Of a stretch of 64,000 nucleotides of DNA, positions 9,908 to 20,925 are shown piece by piece (position 1 is the first letter of the stretch; every line of letters starts with the position of its first letter). Below the pieces are notes generated by a model. The model was not told where the DNA came from, did not search any database, and worked only from the letters and a program-made list of their open reading frames with translations. This stretch comes from Platanthera guangdongensis (lineage: Eukaryota; Streptophyta; Magnoliopsida; Asparagales; Orchidaceae): contig CM077158.1 of the NCBI GenBank assembly GCA_039583875.1, positions 244,761,447-244,825,446 of the forward strand, in the 5' to 3' direction. Made by a program: the position numbers and the translations under genes.

Positions 9908-10885
9908 GGGATTTTCGTTGGGTTGATTCTTGATATCCCCAAGAGGTCTTCCATATAGATCGAAAATGTGTAGTACGGAATAGGCATACTGTGTGAAGCC
10001 CATCTGGACAGGTTGATCTGGATTGATGATGTTTTATTTTGCACACTAAAGAAGACTTCGTGTATAAATGAGTATTTTGTGGAGTCGATGGGTTGTGCCT
10101 GTGAAATGGAGTAGCAGTAAGTACTAGAGTGGAATTCCAGGAAAATACCCTCAAAGTGCATGTGATGTATGCTATGAACGTCCAGTGTTTCTGGCACAGC
10201 AGGTGGCTGCAGGGATTTCTGGATGGTTGGTCCAGTTATGGTTAGGGATGGGGACAGAAAGTGAGTTCTGTCGCTAGACGCTGGGCAATAGTGATTGTTG
10301 CTGGCGATTACTCCTAGCTAACCTGTGATTGTGAAGCCCGTACTTGGTGGACAGTGTGGCTATTGTGAGCTATTAACTATTAAAAGGTTTCGTGCCAAAC
10401 AGACAAGGGAGAAGCCGACCCGCATCAGTTGTGGCGATTTGAGCAATGGGTAGGCCTAACCTGTCTCCGCGTTATGGTTGTCAACTTCAGTTGCCCAGGT
10501 GATTGGGCATTTATTGCAACACATAATGAGAGTATTAGGCATGTGTGTCATTAAGCCTAAAGTCTCCAGCTGTAGGCCGTGGAGTGCAATGCTCAAGGTT
10601 GCCATTTGGAATGGTGGTGGGTCCTGATACTTCAGCACACCGGATATGTGCCCTGAGTGCACGGAACGTTTAGCTGCTGAGGCATTCGTTTATAATATGT
10701 TGAACTGTACGTGAGTGCACATTCTTGTGATATATCTGCTTATGAAATGCTATGCCTGCAGGGAAGGAATACCGCTGCCTCGGGTAAGGGGTAGGGTCAT
10801 TATAAATTGGTCAGCTTAATGATGAATGTTGCTTTGTTTGCCACCGTTGTGGTGGATTGTTCCCGTGTAGGTGCAGGAGAGCCGA

Positions 10886-11052
10886 GTGAAAAATAGTGGG
10901 CTAAAGCACTTGCTATTGTTGCTACTGCTGCGCTGTGTTGTCCCTCAAAGGCCAAAGAATGAAATATTTTATAACTTTAATGTGTGGCTGGCCTGCGTGC
11001 CGATGTATGTAATCCACACGCATGAAGAAAATTTGTAAGGCCTTAAGGCCAA
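10886..11052 (+). repeat. Cluster of small inverted repeats near A 5' LTR end
   Basis: Short GC-rich inverted repeats occur in fixed order: a GGGCT-AAGC element, a CTC-AAGGCC element, GGCCTGCGTGCC and AGGCCTTAAGGCC. The same series is found at 60370-60530 (A 3' LTR), 60878-61020 (D) and 63809-63954 (E), so it is a conserved LTR feature, perhaps RNA structure. Confidence 0.5.
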
Positions 11053-11297
11053 AAATTTTGTGTACTTTGTAAACATTCCTTGTAGATATATAATTGTGGT
11101 TCTTTATATAGTGGACATTCATGATAGCTGAGTTCAAACTTAACCCCTAATGCTTCCGCTAGAATGCTCTGAGTTAAGATGCGTGATTTGGTCTTTGATA
11201 TTAACCTGTAACCTCGCCGTCTGTTTATGGTATATAGTGTGGGGCCCTGCCCTGACATTCTATTATATGTCATGTAACAGATGGAGGTGTTAAGATC

Positions 11298-11309
11298 TGG
11301 TATCAGCTT
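11298..11309 (+). promoter_or_regulatory. A primer-binding site
   Basis: TGGTATCAGCTT lies a few bases after the 5' LTR. The first nine bases fit the complement of the initiator Met tRNA 3' end, the usual primer of chromoviruses. Confidence 0.75.
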
Positions 11310-11554
11310 GTCTTGGTTTTTTTCCTTCGAATCTGTGGTCGAATTCTTTTGAGGGGTGGAGAGCATGTGTCTGTGCGACCCGATATAACTCAAAATGAAC
11401 TCAAGAATGTCCACTAAGGAATGCAAATACACAAGTTTGAGGAACTTGCGCATTCCTACATTATTGTTGTTGTTGTTGCCAAGTCACTAAAGTGCGTCTT
11501 TTACACGTATAGGTGACGTGAAGTGGTGCGGGCAGTCTGAGCCCCAGTGTTCTG

Positions 11555-12576
11555 ATGAGAGTACGGCCTCCAGCTGAGGTGCCTACACCTCCTACTTCTG
11601 CGGAGGCAGTACGCTTGGTTGCTGAGGCGTTGTTTGCTATGATCCAGGCACAACCTACTGGGTAGGCGCGGCCTGCGGTGGTGCCAGAACTGGTGGGTGT
11701 GCGGCCCGAATCTGTTGAGGCTGTTGTTGATCCTTGAGCAGATGAACGGCAACTGAAGCAATTTTTGAGCTTCAATCCTCCTATGTTTACGGGTCGGGAT
11801 CCCCGACACAGGCAGAGGATTGGTTGTCGCGCGTCAAGGGAATATCCACAGCGATAAGGACGGAGGAAGAACAGGAATTCACCTTTGCCACCTTCTTGCT
11901 GGAAGGAGATGCTCGGCTATGGTGGGATGAGATAGAGCTGCACCACTTGGAAGACAGACAACTGACGGAAGTCTTGATCGCGGAGTTTTCGAGACTATTT
12001 TTGGCAAAGCATTTGCCCTCAACTCAACATATAGCTATGGAAAATGAATTCCAGCTTCTAAATCAATGAGAAAGTAGTGTTGATACCTACTTGCATGAGT
12101 TTACAAGTTTGGCATGCTATGCGTGAATGATCTTTGCTGACGAAGAGCGTAAAACCAATAGGTTCTATGAAGGGTTGCGGGATGAGTTGAGGTTCTTGCT
12201 CTCGAGTTCGGTGAACCAGGGGTTTCAAGCATTGGTGGATATGGCTCGTGCATTGGAGAAAGATATGAAGCAGGTACATGACAAGAGGGACTTGGTTGTG
12301 ACAAAGCCCGAGTTCAAAGCACCGCACCATGGAAAACCAAACTACCGGAGGAAATTGGGTAAGAGATCCAAGTCTTCTTCACAGGCTCCCTCGAGTGTTG
12401 CATCTGGAGAAACGTCTAGGAAAGACTCTCGTGCTTGCTATACTTGTGGTAAGGTGGGTCATCTAGCCCGTGAATGTCGATTTGGTCCTCCAACGGGTGC
12501 TAAGAAAACAGGAGCAACCTATGCTGAAAAGGGAAAGGCAGTGGAGGAGTCCTCTGCATGCCATGCACAGCCCTGA
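11555..12576 (+). pseudogene. A gag (capsid and nucleocapsid)
   Basis: Gag packages the element RNA. An ATG at 11555 opens a frame with VPTPPTSAEAVRL and SFNPPMFTG. A one-base shift at about 11797 moves it to the frame with QAEDWLSRVKG, the capsid block ATFLLEGDARLWWDE, FSRLFLAKHLP and FYEGLRDELRFLL. A CCHC zinc knuckle CYTCGKVGHLAREC ends it (about 12437-12478). In-frame stops lie at about 11666, 11732, 12067 and 12124, with the frame ending at 12574. The capsid block and single knuckle are normal for chromovirus gag. It is not functional. Confidence 0.85.
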
Positions 12577-12676
12577 GTATATAATCTTGGCCAACAAGAG
12601 GCCATAAAACAAAGTGTCGTTGTCACAGGTATGAGTTAAGATACTTTGTTATTGCTTTTGATACTTCATACCTTGT

Positions 12677-13243
12677 ATGTATCTTGTGTATGATATGTTT
12701 GTCTTAGGCTTTGTCTTGATTCGAGACTATCCGGCAAGAGCACTATTTGATACGGGTGCATCACATTCGTTTCTGTCTGTGGACTTCGTGTCACAGATCG
12801 GTGTGCCGATTCGTATGATGGCAGATAGTGTGAATGTATTGTTAGCGAATGGATGTGTGATGTATGCGGATAGGTCTTGCTTTGTGGATGCACAAATAGG
12901 AAGTCGGGATTTTGGATTAGAACCATCTGTGCTGTCGATATCGGAATTTGATGTGATCTTTGGTATGGACAGGCTCTCAGAGCAGCGTGCCTATATCGAT
13001 TGCAATTCAAAGGAAGTCACACTGGGGCAGAACAACGAACGAGAGACTAAATATGTTGGTATGCAAGGATCGAGCAATATGTTGATGTCTGCTCTCCAAG
13101 TCGTCAAAGCTGTTCGGAAGGGCGTGGAGTCTTTCTTCACACTTATTGAGGCTGTTGAGCCAAAAGCCAGTGTGAGTGATGTTCTGATTGTTTTGAAGTT
13201 TGTTGATGTGTTCCCGAAGGAGCTTCCGGGGTTATCACCATAG
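12677..13243 (+). pseudogene. A aspartic protease
   Basis: The retroviral-type aspartic protease matures the polyprotein. The active-site motif is ALFDTGASHSF near residue 25, and the second conserved block is DVIFGMDRL (about residue 95). The C-terminal stretch VFPKELPGLSP is the usual lead-in to RT. A TAG at 13241-13243 then interrupts the frame, which continues as RT. Length and order are typical. Confidence 0.85.
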
Positions 13244-14489
13244 CAGGAGATTTACTTATCGATTAAGTTGGTGCCAGATGCAAAACCTGTGGCCCGCTCT
13301 CCATATCGAGTAGCGCCAAAGGAAATGGCAGAACTGAAAGTGCAACTACAAGAGTTGCTGGAACAGGGTTATATATGCCGAAGTATGTCACCTTGGAGCG
13401 CACTTGTTCTCTTTGGGAAAAAGAAGGATGGTAGCTTGCGGTTGTGCATCGACTATCGCGAGTTAAATAAGCCGACGGAGAAGAACAGGTATCCAATACC
13501 TCGAATTGATGACTTGTTTGATCAGCTAGTGGGATCAACCGTCTATTCTAAACTGGACTTGAATTCAGGGTATTACCAGTTGAGGATTCGGGAAGGTGAC
13601 ATTCCCAAGACAGTGTTTGGAACACGCTACGGTAACTATGAGTTCACTGTAATGTCGTTTGGGCTATGTTATGCGCCATCAGTGTTCATGGACTTAATGC
13701 ATCGAACATTTCGAGAGTACAAGGATTTGTTTGTGATCGTCTTCATTGATGACATCTTGGTGTACTCTCAGTCTGAAGAAGATCATGTGAACCATTTACG
13801 AATGGTGTTGCACACCCTGAGGAGAAACAAGCTCTAAGTCAAGTTCTCAAAGTGTGAGTTTTGGCTGTCATCAGTGGCTTTTCTTGGCCATGTGGTTAGT
13901 GGAGAGGGCATTGCGGTGGATCCGTCAAAGATAAAAGCCATATGGGAGTGGCCAGTGTTGTCTTCTATGGTCGAAGTCAGAATTTTCCTTGGACTGGCAG
14001 GCTACTATAGATGTTTCATAGAAAACTTCTCACTGATCGCTTTGCCTCTTACCGCACTAACGAGGAAGGATCAGAAGTTCGTTTGGACGCCGGAGTGCGC
14101 GCGAGCTTTTGAAGAGCTGAAAAGTCGCTTGACCACGGCGCCCATCTTGACGTTGCCATGTGGTACGGACGGCTTTGAAATTTATAGTGACGCGTCAGGG
14201 AGCGGCTTAGGTTGCGTTCTTCTTCAATTTGGAAAGGTGATCGTGTATGGCTCACGCTAGTTGAAAGTGCATGAGCGGAACTATCTCGTCCATGGCTTGG
14301 AGTTGGCGGCGGTGATTTTTGCACTTAAACTATGGCGTCATTATTTATATGGCGTGAAGGTAGATATATTCACGGACCATAAGAGCCTAAAGTATTTATT
14401 AGATCAGAAAGATCTTAACATGTGACAACGAAGTTGGATGAAGTTCCTTGGGGACTATACCTTCCAAATCCATTATACTCCAGGGAAGG
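13244..14489 (+). pseudogene. A reverse transcriptase and RNase H
   Basis: RT blocks in order are [46 protein letters not shown], the [10 protein letters not shown] block and the catalytic FIDDILVYS near 13750. After a TAA at 13835-13837 come [12 protein letters not shown] and FLGLAGYYR, then RNase H with [13 protein letters not shown] and LLDQKDL. Further stops are a TAG at 14258-14260, where family members have Gln before LKVHERNY, and a TGA near 14423. The region breaks off after YTPGK, where the solo LTR is inserted. Its integrase continuation is found at 16026. Confidence 0.9.
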
Positions 14490-16016
14490 TGTTGGAACAC
14501 CCTATTACTAATTTGAGTCAGGATCACTATGTCTCTAGGAACTTTTGCTTGACCTCCTGTATAGCTTAATATGTCAATTAGAATTGAGTCTAAGGGTTAG
14601 AAGTCTAGGTTTGGAAGCTGCCCTGAAGACCAAGATTTTGTATTTGGAGACTAAGTCATATCGTCGAGCTCAGCACGACGATTCGTCGAACTCCGATCGA
14701 CGATCGTCTAGCTCAACCTCGACAGATCGTCGAACTCCATTCGACGATCGCTGAGCTCAACTTCATTATGTCGTCGAACTCCATTCGACGATCGGTGAGC
14801 TCAGGTCGACGATTTTGACTCTGCTTTGGATCTTTATCTCTGAGCTCAGTTCGACGATCTTTGAGCTCAGATCGACGATATTTTGCTGTTGTATGTTTCC
14901 AGATCGCTGAGCTCAGCTCGACGATAGCAGAGCTCAGTTCGACGATTACAAATAACTTCCAGGATGTTTCTACATTTAAATTCAAATCAGTTAGGAGTTA
15001 TTCTGCAATTAATTCAGAGATTTTCTAGCCGTTTTCATTCAATTCTGGACCAAGTTTCCAGGGATTTTTCAAGGAATATTTCTGTGGACTTTCCTCCAGA
15101 AAAGATTTTGCAATTAAGGATGCAATCAATGCAGGCTAACGGCTATACTTGACAGAGAATGTTATTCTATTCTATACCAGAGAATAAAAGACAGGATTTT
15201 TTGAATCTCTAAAAAGAACACACACAATATAGAGAGAGGATACAGATTACAGAGATACATTCAAAAATCTTCTGTCACAAAAGAATTCTGAAGAACACTC
15301 ATCCCAGGAGATCAAGCCTTCTCAAATCTTTAGATCTTCTTAGTCTTCAGAGTGTTCAAGGCCAACATATTTCCAGACTCCAGACATTCAACATTTCAGC
15401 TATTGCTGAAATCATCTATTGCTGGAGTTCAATCTTTGAAGGCCTATCACCCTCTGCAAAGCTTTTTCTTCCTGAAGATCTCAAGGATTCAGGGGGAGCT
15501 TTGACAACAACAATCCACATAGTCTTCTCAGTTGTTTGAGAAAGAGAAAACTTCCATCATTCTCTCACCCCCACTCTGTAAAGGGTTTCTCAAACTCCCT
15601 TCAAAAGTTTGAGCTTGGTTTTTGAGCACCTTGTCAAAAGCTCATTGGTGGCAAGACACCTGATCAAAAAATATGCTTTGTTTTTTGAGCACCTTATCAA
15701 AAGCTCATTGGTGCCCAGGACACCTGATCAACTCATCCTACAGTGGATTCCTACCTAGGGTGGTAGAAGAGTGGATGTACCCAAGTTTAGGGGAACCACT
15801 ATATTTCCTTGTGTCTTCTGGTTTTGCTTGTGTTTATGTTTGTTTCTGGCCTTGATTTTTCTGTGCTTAGTTCTTGTTTAACATAGTGCTGTGATTAGAT
15901 TTATTATTGCTTCCATGCTCACTATTTTTACAACAATTGTTGTAAAAGTTTTTAAAGCACCATATACTCTATTTCCCCCCCCCCCCTAGAGTATATCAAA
16001 TCTAGCTGCTCTTTCA
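14490..16016 (+). repeat. Solo LTR of the SIRE-1 family
   Basis: This 1527-bp copy starts TGTTGGAACACCC and ends CTTTCA, colinear with both SIRE-1 LTRs. It interrupts A between RNase H and integrase. Two things are odd. Five bases ATTGG, identical to the first internal bases of SIRE-1 at its primer site, remain after the LTR end. And the host sequence TATACTCCAGGGAAGG occurs on both sides (14474-14489 and 16022-16037) instead of a 5-bp TSD. The palindrome array lies at 14664-14947. Confidence 0.9.
14664..14947. repeat. CGTCGA/TCGACG palindrome array in solo LTR
   Basis: About ten motifs of the form TCGTCGA(A/G)CTC or GAGCTCAG-TCGACGA occur on alternating strands, pairing into inverted repeats such as TCGTCGAACTCC with a downstream TTCGACGA. 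The same array is in both SIRE-1 LTRs. Confidence 0.75.
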
Positions 16017-16025
16017 ATTGGTATA

Positions 16026-17202
16026 CTCCAGGGAAGGGAAACGTCGTCGCAGATGCCTTGAGTCGGAGGACTCCTGTAAGGGCAAATTGGTTGTAGATGC
16101 ATGATGAATGTCTGATCCAAGAGTTGGAATCTTTAAAGATTTCTTGTGTTGACAAGAATTCCACAATAAATGCGTTCTTGACCTAGACAGAGGTACAGTA
16201 TGACCTTGCGGATAGGGTTCGGCGGGCAACAGAACTTGATGAAAGTTTGCAACGCTATACAGTGGGTGGAGTAAATGTCCAATTCTCCTAGGATGACGAC
16301 CTTTTGCGAAAAGATGGTCATTTGTGTGTCCCGAAGATGGGTAAGTTAAGAGACGAATTGATGTATGAAGCTCATTTTACGAAGTACTCAATTCACCTAG
16401 GGAGCACAAAAATGTATAAAGACATGAAAAAGCTATTCTGGTGGCCGAGCATGAAAAAAGACATAGCACTTTATGTGGCTAAATGTCAGACTTGTGCCTT
16501 GGTGAAAGCAGAATGCCAGAAACCTGGAGGTTTCCTGAAGTCGTTGTCTATTCCAGAATGGAAGTTTGATGATATTTCAATGGATTTTGTACACGGTTTG
16601 CCAAAATCTCAACGTGGTAACGATTAGGTTTGGGTGATCATGGACCGGTTGACTAAAGTGGCTCATTTCATTCCGAATAAGAGGGACGATTCAGTGGAAG
16701 TTTTGGCTAAACTGTATGTCGAACAAATAGTATGATTGCATAGTGTGCCCCGTAGCATCGTAAGTGATCGAGATGGCCCTTCACTTCGAATGATTGGAGA
16801 TTAATCCATCAGTTATTGGGAACAAAGTTAACATTCAGTGCGGCCTTTCATCCACAAACGGATGGCCAAACTGAAAGGACCAACAGAACAATGGAAGATT
16901 TGCTCCGAATGTGCGCCTTGGATTTTGGGAAGAGATGTGAAGATCATATCTATATGGTGTAATTCACCTACAATAATAGCTATCAAGCGAGTTTAAATAT
17001 GGCGTCTTTTGAAGCTTTGTATAGTAGGAAGTGTCGTACACCATTAGCTTGGGCAGAAACAGGTGAATCTAAATTATACAAGCGTAAGGAAATCAAAGAA
17101 GCTAATTCGACAATACGCTTTATTCGGGAGAGGCTCTTAATAGCCCAAGACCAGCATACAAAGTACTATAACGCCAAGCACCATAATCTAGAGTTTAAGG
17201 TT
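16026..17202 (+). pseudogene. A integrase, zinc finger and core
   Basis: The frame resumes after the solo LTR with GNVVADALSRR, the end of RNase H. Integrase inserts the cDNA into the genome. The zinc-binding domain shows EAHFTKYSIH and KCQTCALVKAEC. The core shows SMDFVHGLP (first Asp), [12 protein letters not shown] and the SDRDG block (second Asp). The segment that should bear the catalytic Glu is frame-shifted at about 16800-16960. Many stops are present (about 16076, 16183, 16290, 16625 and 16733). It ends at HNLEFK, where SIRE-1 is inserted with TSD AGGTT. Confidence 0.87.
17198..17202. repeat. TSD of SIRE-1, left copy (AGGTT)
   Basis: AGGTT precedes the 5' LTR and recurs at 29368-29372, exactly after the 3' LTR. 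Confidence 0.92.
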
Positions 17203-18715
17203 TGTTGGAACACCCTATTACTAATTTGGGTCAGGATCACTATGTCTCTAGGAAACCAATGCTTGACCTCCTGTATAGTTCAAAAGGTCAATTAGAATTG
17301 AGTCTAAGGGTTAGAAGTCTAGGTTTGGAAGCTGCCCTCAAGACCAGGATTTTCTGTTTGGAGACCAAGTCATATCGTCGAGCTCAGCACGACGATTCGT
17401 CGAACTCCGATCGACGATCGTCTAGCTCAACTTCGACAGAGTTCGACGATCGCTGAGCTCAACTTCATCATTTCGTCGAGCTCCATTCGACGATCGGTGA
17501 GCTCAGGTCGACGATCTTGACTCAGCTTTGGATTTCTATCTCTGTGCTCAGTTTGACGATCTTTGAGCTCAGATCGATGATATTTTGCTGCTGTATTGGT
17601 CCATATCGCTGAGCTCAGTTCGACGATAGCAGAGCTCAGTTCGACGTTTTCAGATAACTTCAAGGATGTTTCTAGATTCAAATTCAAATCAGTTAAGGAG
17701 TTATTCTGCAATTAATTCAGAGATTTCCTAGCCGTTTTCATTCATTTCTGGACCAAGTTTCAAGGAATAATTCTATGGACTTTCCTCCAGAAGAGATTTT
17801 TGCAATTAAGGATGCAATTAATGCAGACCAACGACTATTCTTCTCAGAGAATGTTTTGTTCAGTATTAGAGAATAAAAAGAATAGAATTTTTTGAATCTC
17901 AGAGACAAGGTTACAGAGAGACATACAGATTACAGACACACATAGACAGACATCAGTAATCTTCAACAAAATATTCTGTCTCAAAGAATTCTCAAGAACA
18001 CTCATCCAAGGAGATCAACCTTTTCTGAAATCTTCAGATCTCTCTAGTTTTCAAGTGTTCAAGGCCAATATATTTCAAGACTCCAGACATCCAACATTTC
18101 AGTCATTGCTGAAATCATCTATTGCTGGAGTTCAATCTTTGAAGGCCTATCACCCTCAACCAAGCTTCTTTTCCTGAAGATCTCAAGGATTCAGGGGGAG
18201 ATTTGACATCAACAATCCACATAATCTTCTCAGTTGTTTGAGAAAGAGAAGACTTCCATCACTCTCTCACCCCCTCTCTGTAAAGGGTTTCTCAAACTCC
18301 CTTCAAAAGTTTGAGCTTGGTTTTTGAGCACCTTGTCAAAAGCTCATTGGTGGCAAGACACCTGATCAAAAAATCTGTTTGGTTTTTGAGCACCTTATCA
18401 AAAGCTCATTGGTGCCCAGGACACCTGATCAACTCATCCTGCAGTGGATTCCTACCTAGGGTGGTAGAAGAGTGGATGTACCTAAGTTTAGGGGAACCAC
18501 TATATTTCCTTCTGTCTTCTGGTTCTGCTTGTCTTTATTTTTGTTTCTGGCCTTGATTATTCTGTGATTTGCTTTTGTATAGTTTAGTTCTGTGATTAGA
18601 TTTTCAACTGCTTCCCTGCTCACTCTTATTACAACAATTGTTGTAAAAAGTTTCAAAGCACCATATACTCTATTCACCCCCCTTCTAGAGTATATGAGAT
18701 CTAACTGCACTTTCA
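17203..18715 (+). repeat. SIRE-1 5' LTR
   Basis: 1513 bp, TGTTGGAACACC to CTTTCA. It lacks about a dozen bases present in the 3' LTR inside the palindrome array near 17436, where one arm of a palindrome is gone. A block near 18470-18510 (GTGGATGTACC followed by GGGGAACCACTATA) is also found in SIRE-2 and SIRE-3 LTRs and includes a TATA-like CTATAT. The frames here are not genes. Confidence 0.92.
17372..17648. repeat. Palindrome array in SIRE-1 5' LTR
   Basis: Repeated TCGTCGAACTC / GAGCTCAGTTCGACGA motifs alternate in orientation, giving many potential hairpins. Several copies show CG to TG or CA changes as expected from decay of methylated cytosine (inference). Confidence 0.75.
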
Positions 18716-18717
18716 AT

Positions 18718-18730
18718 TGGTATCAAAGCG
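18718..18730 (+). promoter_or_regulatory. SIRE-1 primer-binding site
   Basis: TGGTATCAAAGCG begins 2 bp after the LTR and matches the complement of the initiator Met tRNA 3' end with one mismatch. It is followed directly by AGGTT, a possible splice-donor-like sequence also present in SIRE-2. Confidence 0.8.
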
Positions 18731-18833
18731 AGGTTGGTTAAACATACCACACCGTGGTGGTTGCATAGGCTAACACCTGAACCCAAAGATCCCAAGTTAG
18801 ATCTGTTTTTCTTTTGTAATTTATTATTAGATT

Positions 18834-20924
18834 TTGCTTTCACAAATCATTGCCCAAAACAAAGATTATGCTAGCACCAGACCTATAGTGTGCAATCTAT
18901 CCAAGTTTTCACTTTGGAAAGCAAGGATCAGACTATACATGAATTCTATTGACGAAGATATTTTTAACTCTGTTTTGACAGTGTGTCCAAGACACCCAGA
19001 GAACACAAGTACAAATGTTGTTCCACCTCCATCAGGAACAGATGCTGATATCAAGAGATGGAAGGTAGCTGATGCCAAGGCTATGAACATCTTGGCCTAG
19101 ACAATGTCTGATGACATATTTCAAAAGGTGGTTGAATGCAATTCAGCAAAGGAAATTTGGGACAAACTCTCAGAAATAGTCTCAGGCTCAGCTGATGAGA
19201 GAAAGGATAGGAGATCTCATCTCATCTCTCAATATGAGAATTTCAAAAAGGGAGAAACTGAGTCAGTGGGAGATATGTACAACAGGCTAAGTCTAATTGT
19301 CAGTGAACTCAGGACATTGGACAAAGAGATCTCACTAACTGAACTCAATGACAAGATTCTAATGTGCTTCCCTAGCACTTGGGATTCAAGAATCTGGCCA
19401 ATTAAGGATGCCAGAAGTCTGAATGAGATAACCACTGAAGCTCTATTGGGTAAGCTCAAATCTTAGGAGCTACTCATCAAAAATAGAGAAGAAGAACAGA
19501 AGGCTGCCTCACCAGCCACAAGAAAAGAGAAGACCATAGCCTTCAAGGTAACTGAAGATCTGCCTGAAGACAAAGCCACGGGCAATGATGAACTACTCAG
19601 TTTGTTGGCCAAAAGATTCTACAAGATGGCCAGAATGGACTTCAGAAGGAGATCATACAAGGAGCAGAATAAGCCAAGGTATGATAAGTCCATTAACAAT
19701 AATAAAGACATTATTTTCTTTGGTTGTAGGAAAGCAGGGCACATAGTTCCTGACTGTCCAGAGAACAAAAACAAGGACAGAAGGGACAGGAAAGAAAGAA
19801 GAAAGGAGAAAGACTCCAAAAGGAATGGCAATGGCAAACCCTCATCAAGCAAAAACAAACATACAAGAAAGGGGTTTGTTGCTGAATTCTGGAGTGAGAC
19901 TGAAGAGAAGTCAGAAGCCTCATCCAGCTCTAGTGATGATGAGGATGATGCAGAAGAGAAAGAGTTCTGCATGATGGCAATCAATGCCTCAAAGCACAAT
20001 TCAGAAGAAGAAGAGTCAGAGTCAGATTCAGAGACTCAACCTGAAGAAGATCAGGTAATTAGCTCTTTTGATTTTAATTCAGAGGACTTTAAATCTGAAT
20101 TTAAAGCATTGTGTTTAGACCTGCTAAAATCTGAGAAAGAAATTATCTCTCTCAGAAATCATTTATCTGAACACAATACTTTAAAGTCAGAAAACCTCAA
20201 ACTCTCTCAGGAGTTGGAGTGTTGTAGGGAACAGATAGCTTCACTGAAAAGTGAGCTCTCTGAGGCCAAGAAGCTTGAAGAATCCCTTAATGGGAGAAGC
20301 ATCAAGCTGATGGACATCACAAGCACAGTGAACTCCAGATTCAATAGTACACTGGGCTTGGGTGCTTCATCCAGCCAACCCATAGATCTAACAACTCCAA
20401 TCAAATTCATTTCTGACAAAGGAAAGGGAGTTGTAGAGGTAGCTAGGAAAAATTTTGATCTGCCCCAGAAAACTAAGTCCCAGCTGAAATCGTCGAATGG
20501 AGATCGCCGATCGCCGAATGGAGATCGACGATCGCCGAACGCAGTTCGACGATCTCAGGCAAAATCGTCGAACGCAGATCGACGATCACAGGCAACATCG
20601 TCGAACGCAGGTCGACGATCTCAAGTACCTGATCTCACCCATAGTCGACCGTCGAACGGAGCTTAACGATCTGACCCAAGATAGTCGAACGCAGCTCCAA
20701 GATCGTCGAACAGAGGTCAGAGCTCTGGAAAATTTTTCAAGGGCAAATCAAAATTCAATCCTAAGGGTCCTTCATCCCAAATCTTTAACCCTTATACTGA
20801 ATGGATTATACCTCCAAGGATATATCATCCTGAAGGATATAAGAGTCAACCTGGGATGTCTTTCATTTCAGAATTTCAAGGTTATCAACCTAGGCCCAAG
20901 GTAAACTGGGTCAAAAACAAATGA
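18834..20924 (+). pseudogene. SIRE-1 gag
   Basis: A single reading frame with three stops (TAG 19098, TAG 19464, TAA 20664) and a final TGA at 20922. Conserved blocks are FSLWKARIRLYM, SAKEIWDKL, ERKDRRSHLISQYE, LNDKILMCFPSTWDSRI and a zinc-knuckle-like FGCRKAGHIVPDCP in which the first Cys is replaced by Phe-Phe. Acidic Ser/Glu-rich and coiled-coil-like segments follow. I find no ATG at the expected start; the frame at 18834 begins with TTG. At 20488-20712 the LTR-type palindromes are translated as repeats of NGDRRS and NADRRSQ. The carboxyl end is KVNWVKNK. Pol begins in the +1 frame with a 20-base overlap. Confidence 0.85.
20488..20712 (+). repeat. LTR-type palindromes inside SIRE-1 gag
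   Basis: About nine copies of TCGTCGAA(C/T)G(C/G)AG-TCGACGA-type inverted repeats lie within the gag reading frame. They encode repeated (N/S)(G/A)(D/V/G)RRS units. The motif core CGTCGA/TCGACG is that of this element's LTR array. Confidence 0.75.
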
Positions 20925-20925
20925 A

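Larger units (their letters stand above)
9439..11294 (+). repeat. A 5' LTR, second part
   Basis: Continues A's LTR after B. From about 9795 it is colinear with 59268-60767. It carries the shared CATCTGGACAGGTTGATCT block (about 10000) and a run of short GC-rich inverted repeats near its end. The exact end is blurred: the 3' copy ends GTTACA, whereas here it reads GTTAAGA, so the terminal CA is mutated and the boundary could be a few bases either way. No gene is seen; the long minus-strand frames are not conserved as proteins. Confidence 0.8.

Noticed and set aside
18716..18730. tRNA gene suggested by Met-tRNA-like sequence
   Set aside because: Only the 13-base primer-site complement is present, in the position expected after an LTR; no cloverleaf can be formed.
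20908..20921. CAAAAACAAA as a -1 frameshift slippery site for SIRE-1 gag-pol
   Set aside because: The base before AAAAAC is C, so the heptamer rule fails, and pol is in the +1, not -1, frame.
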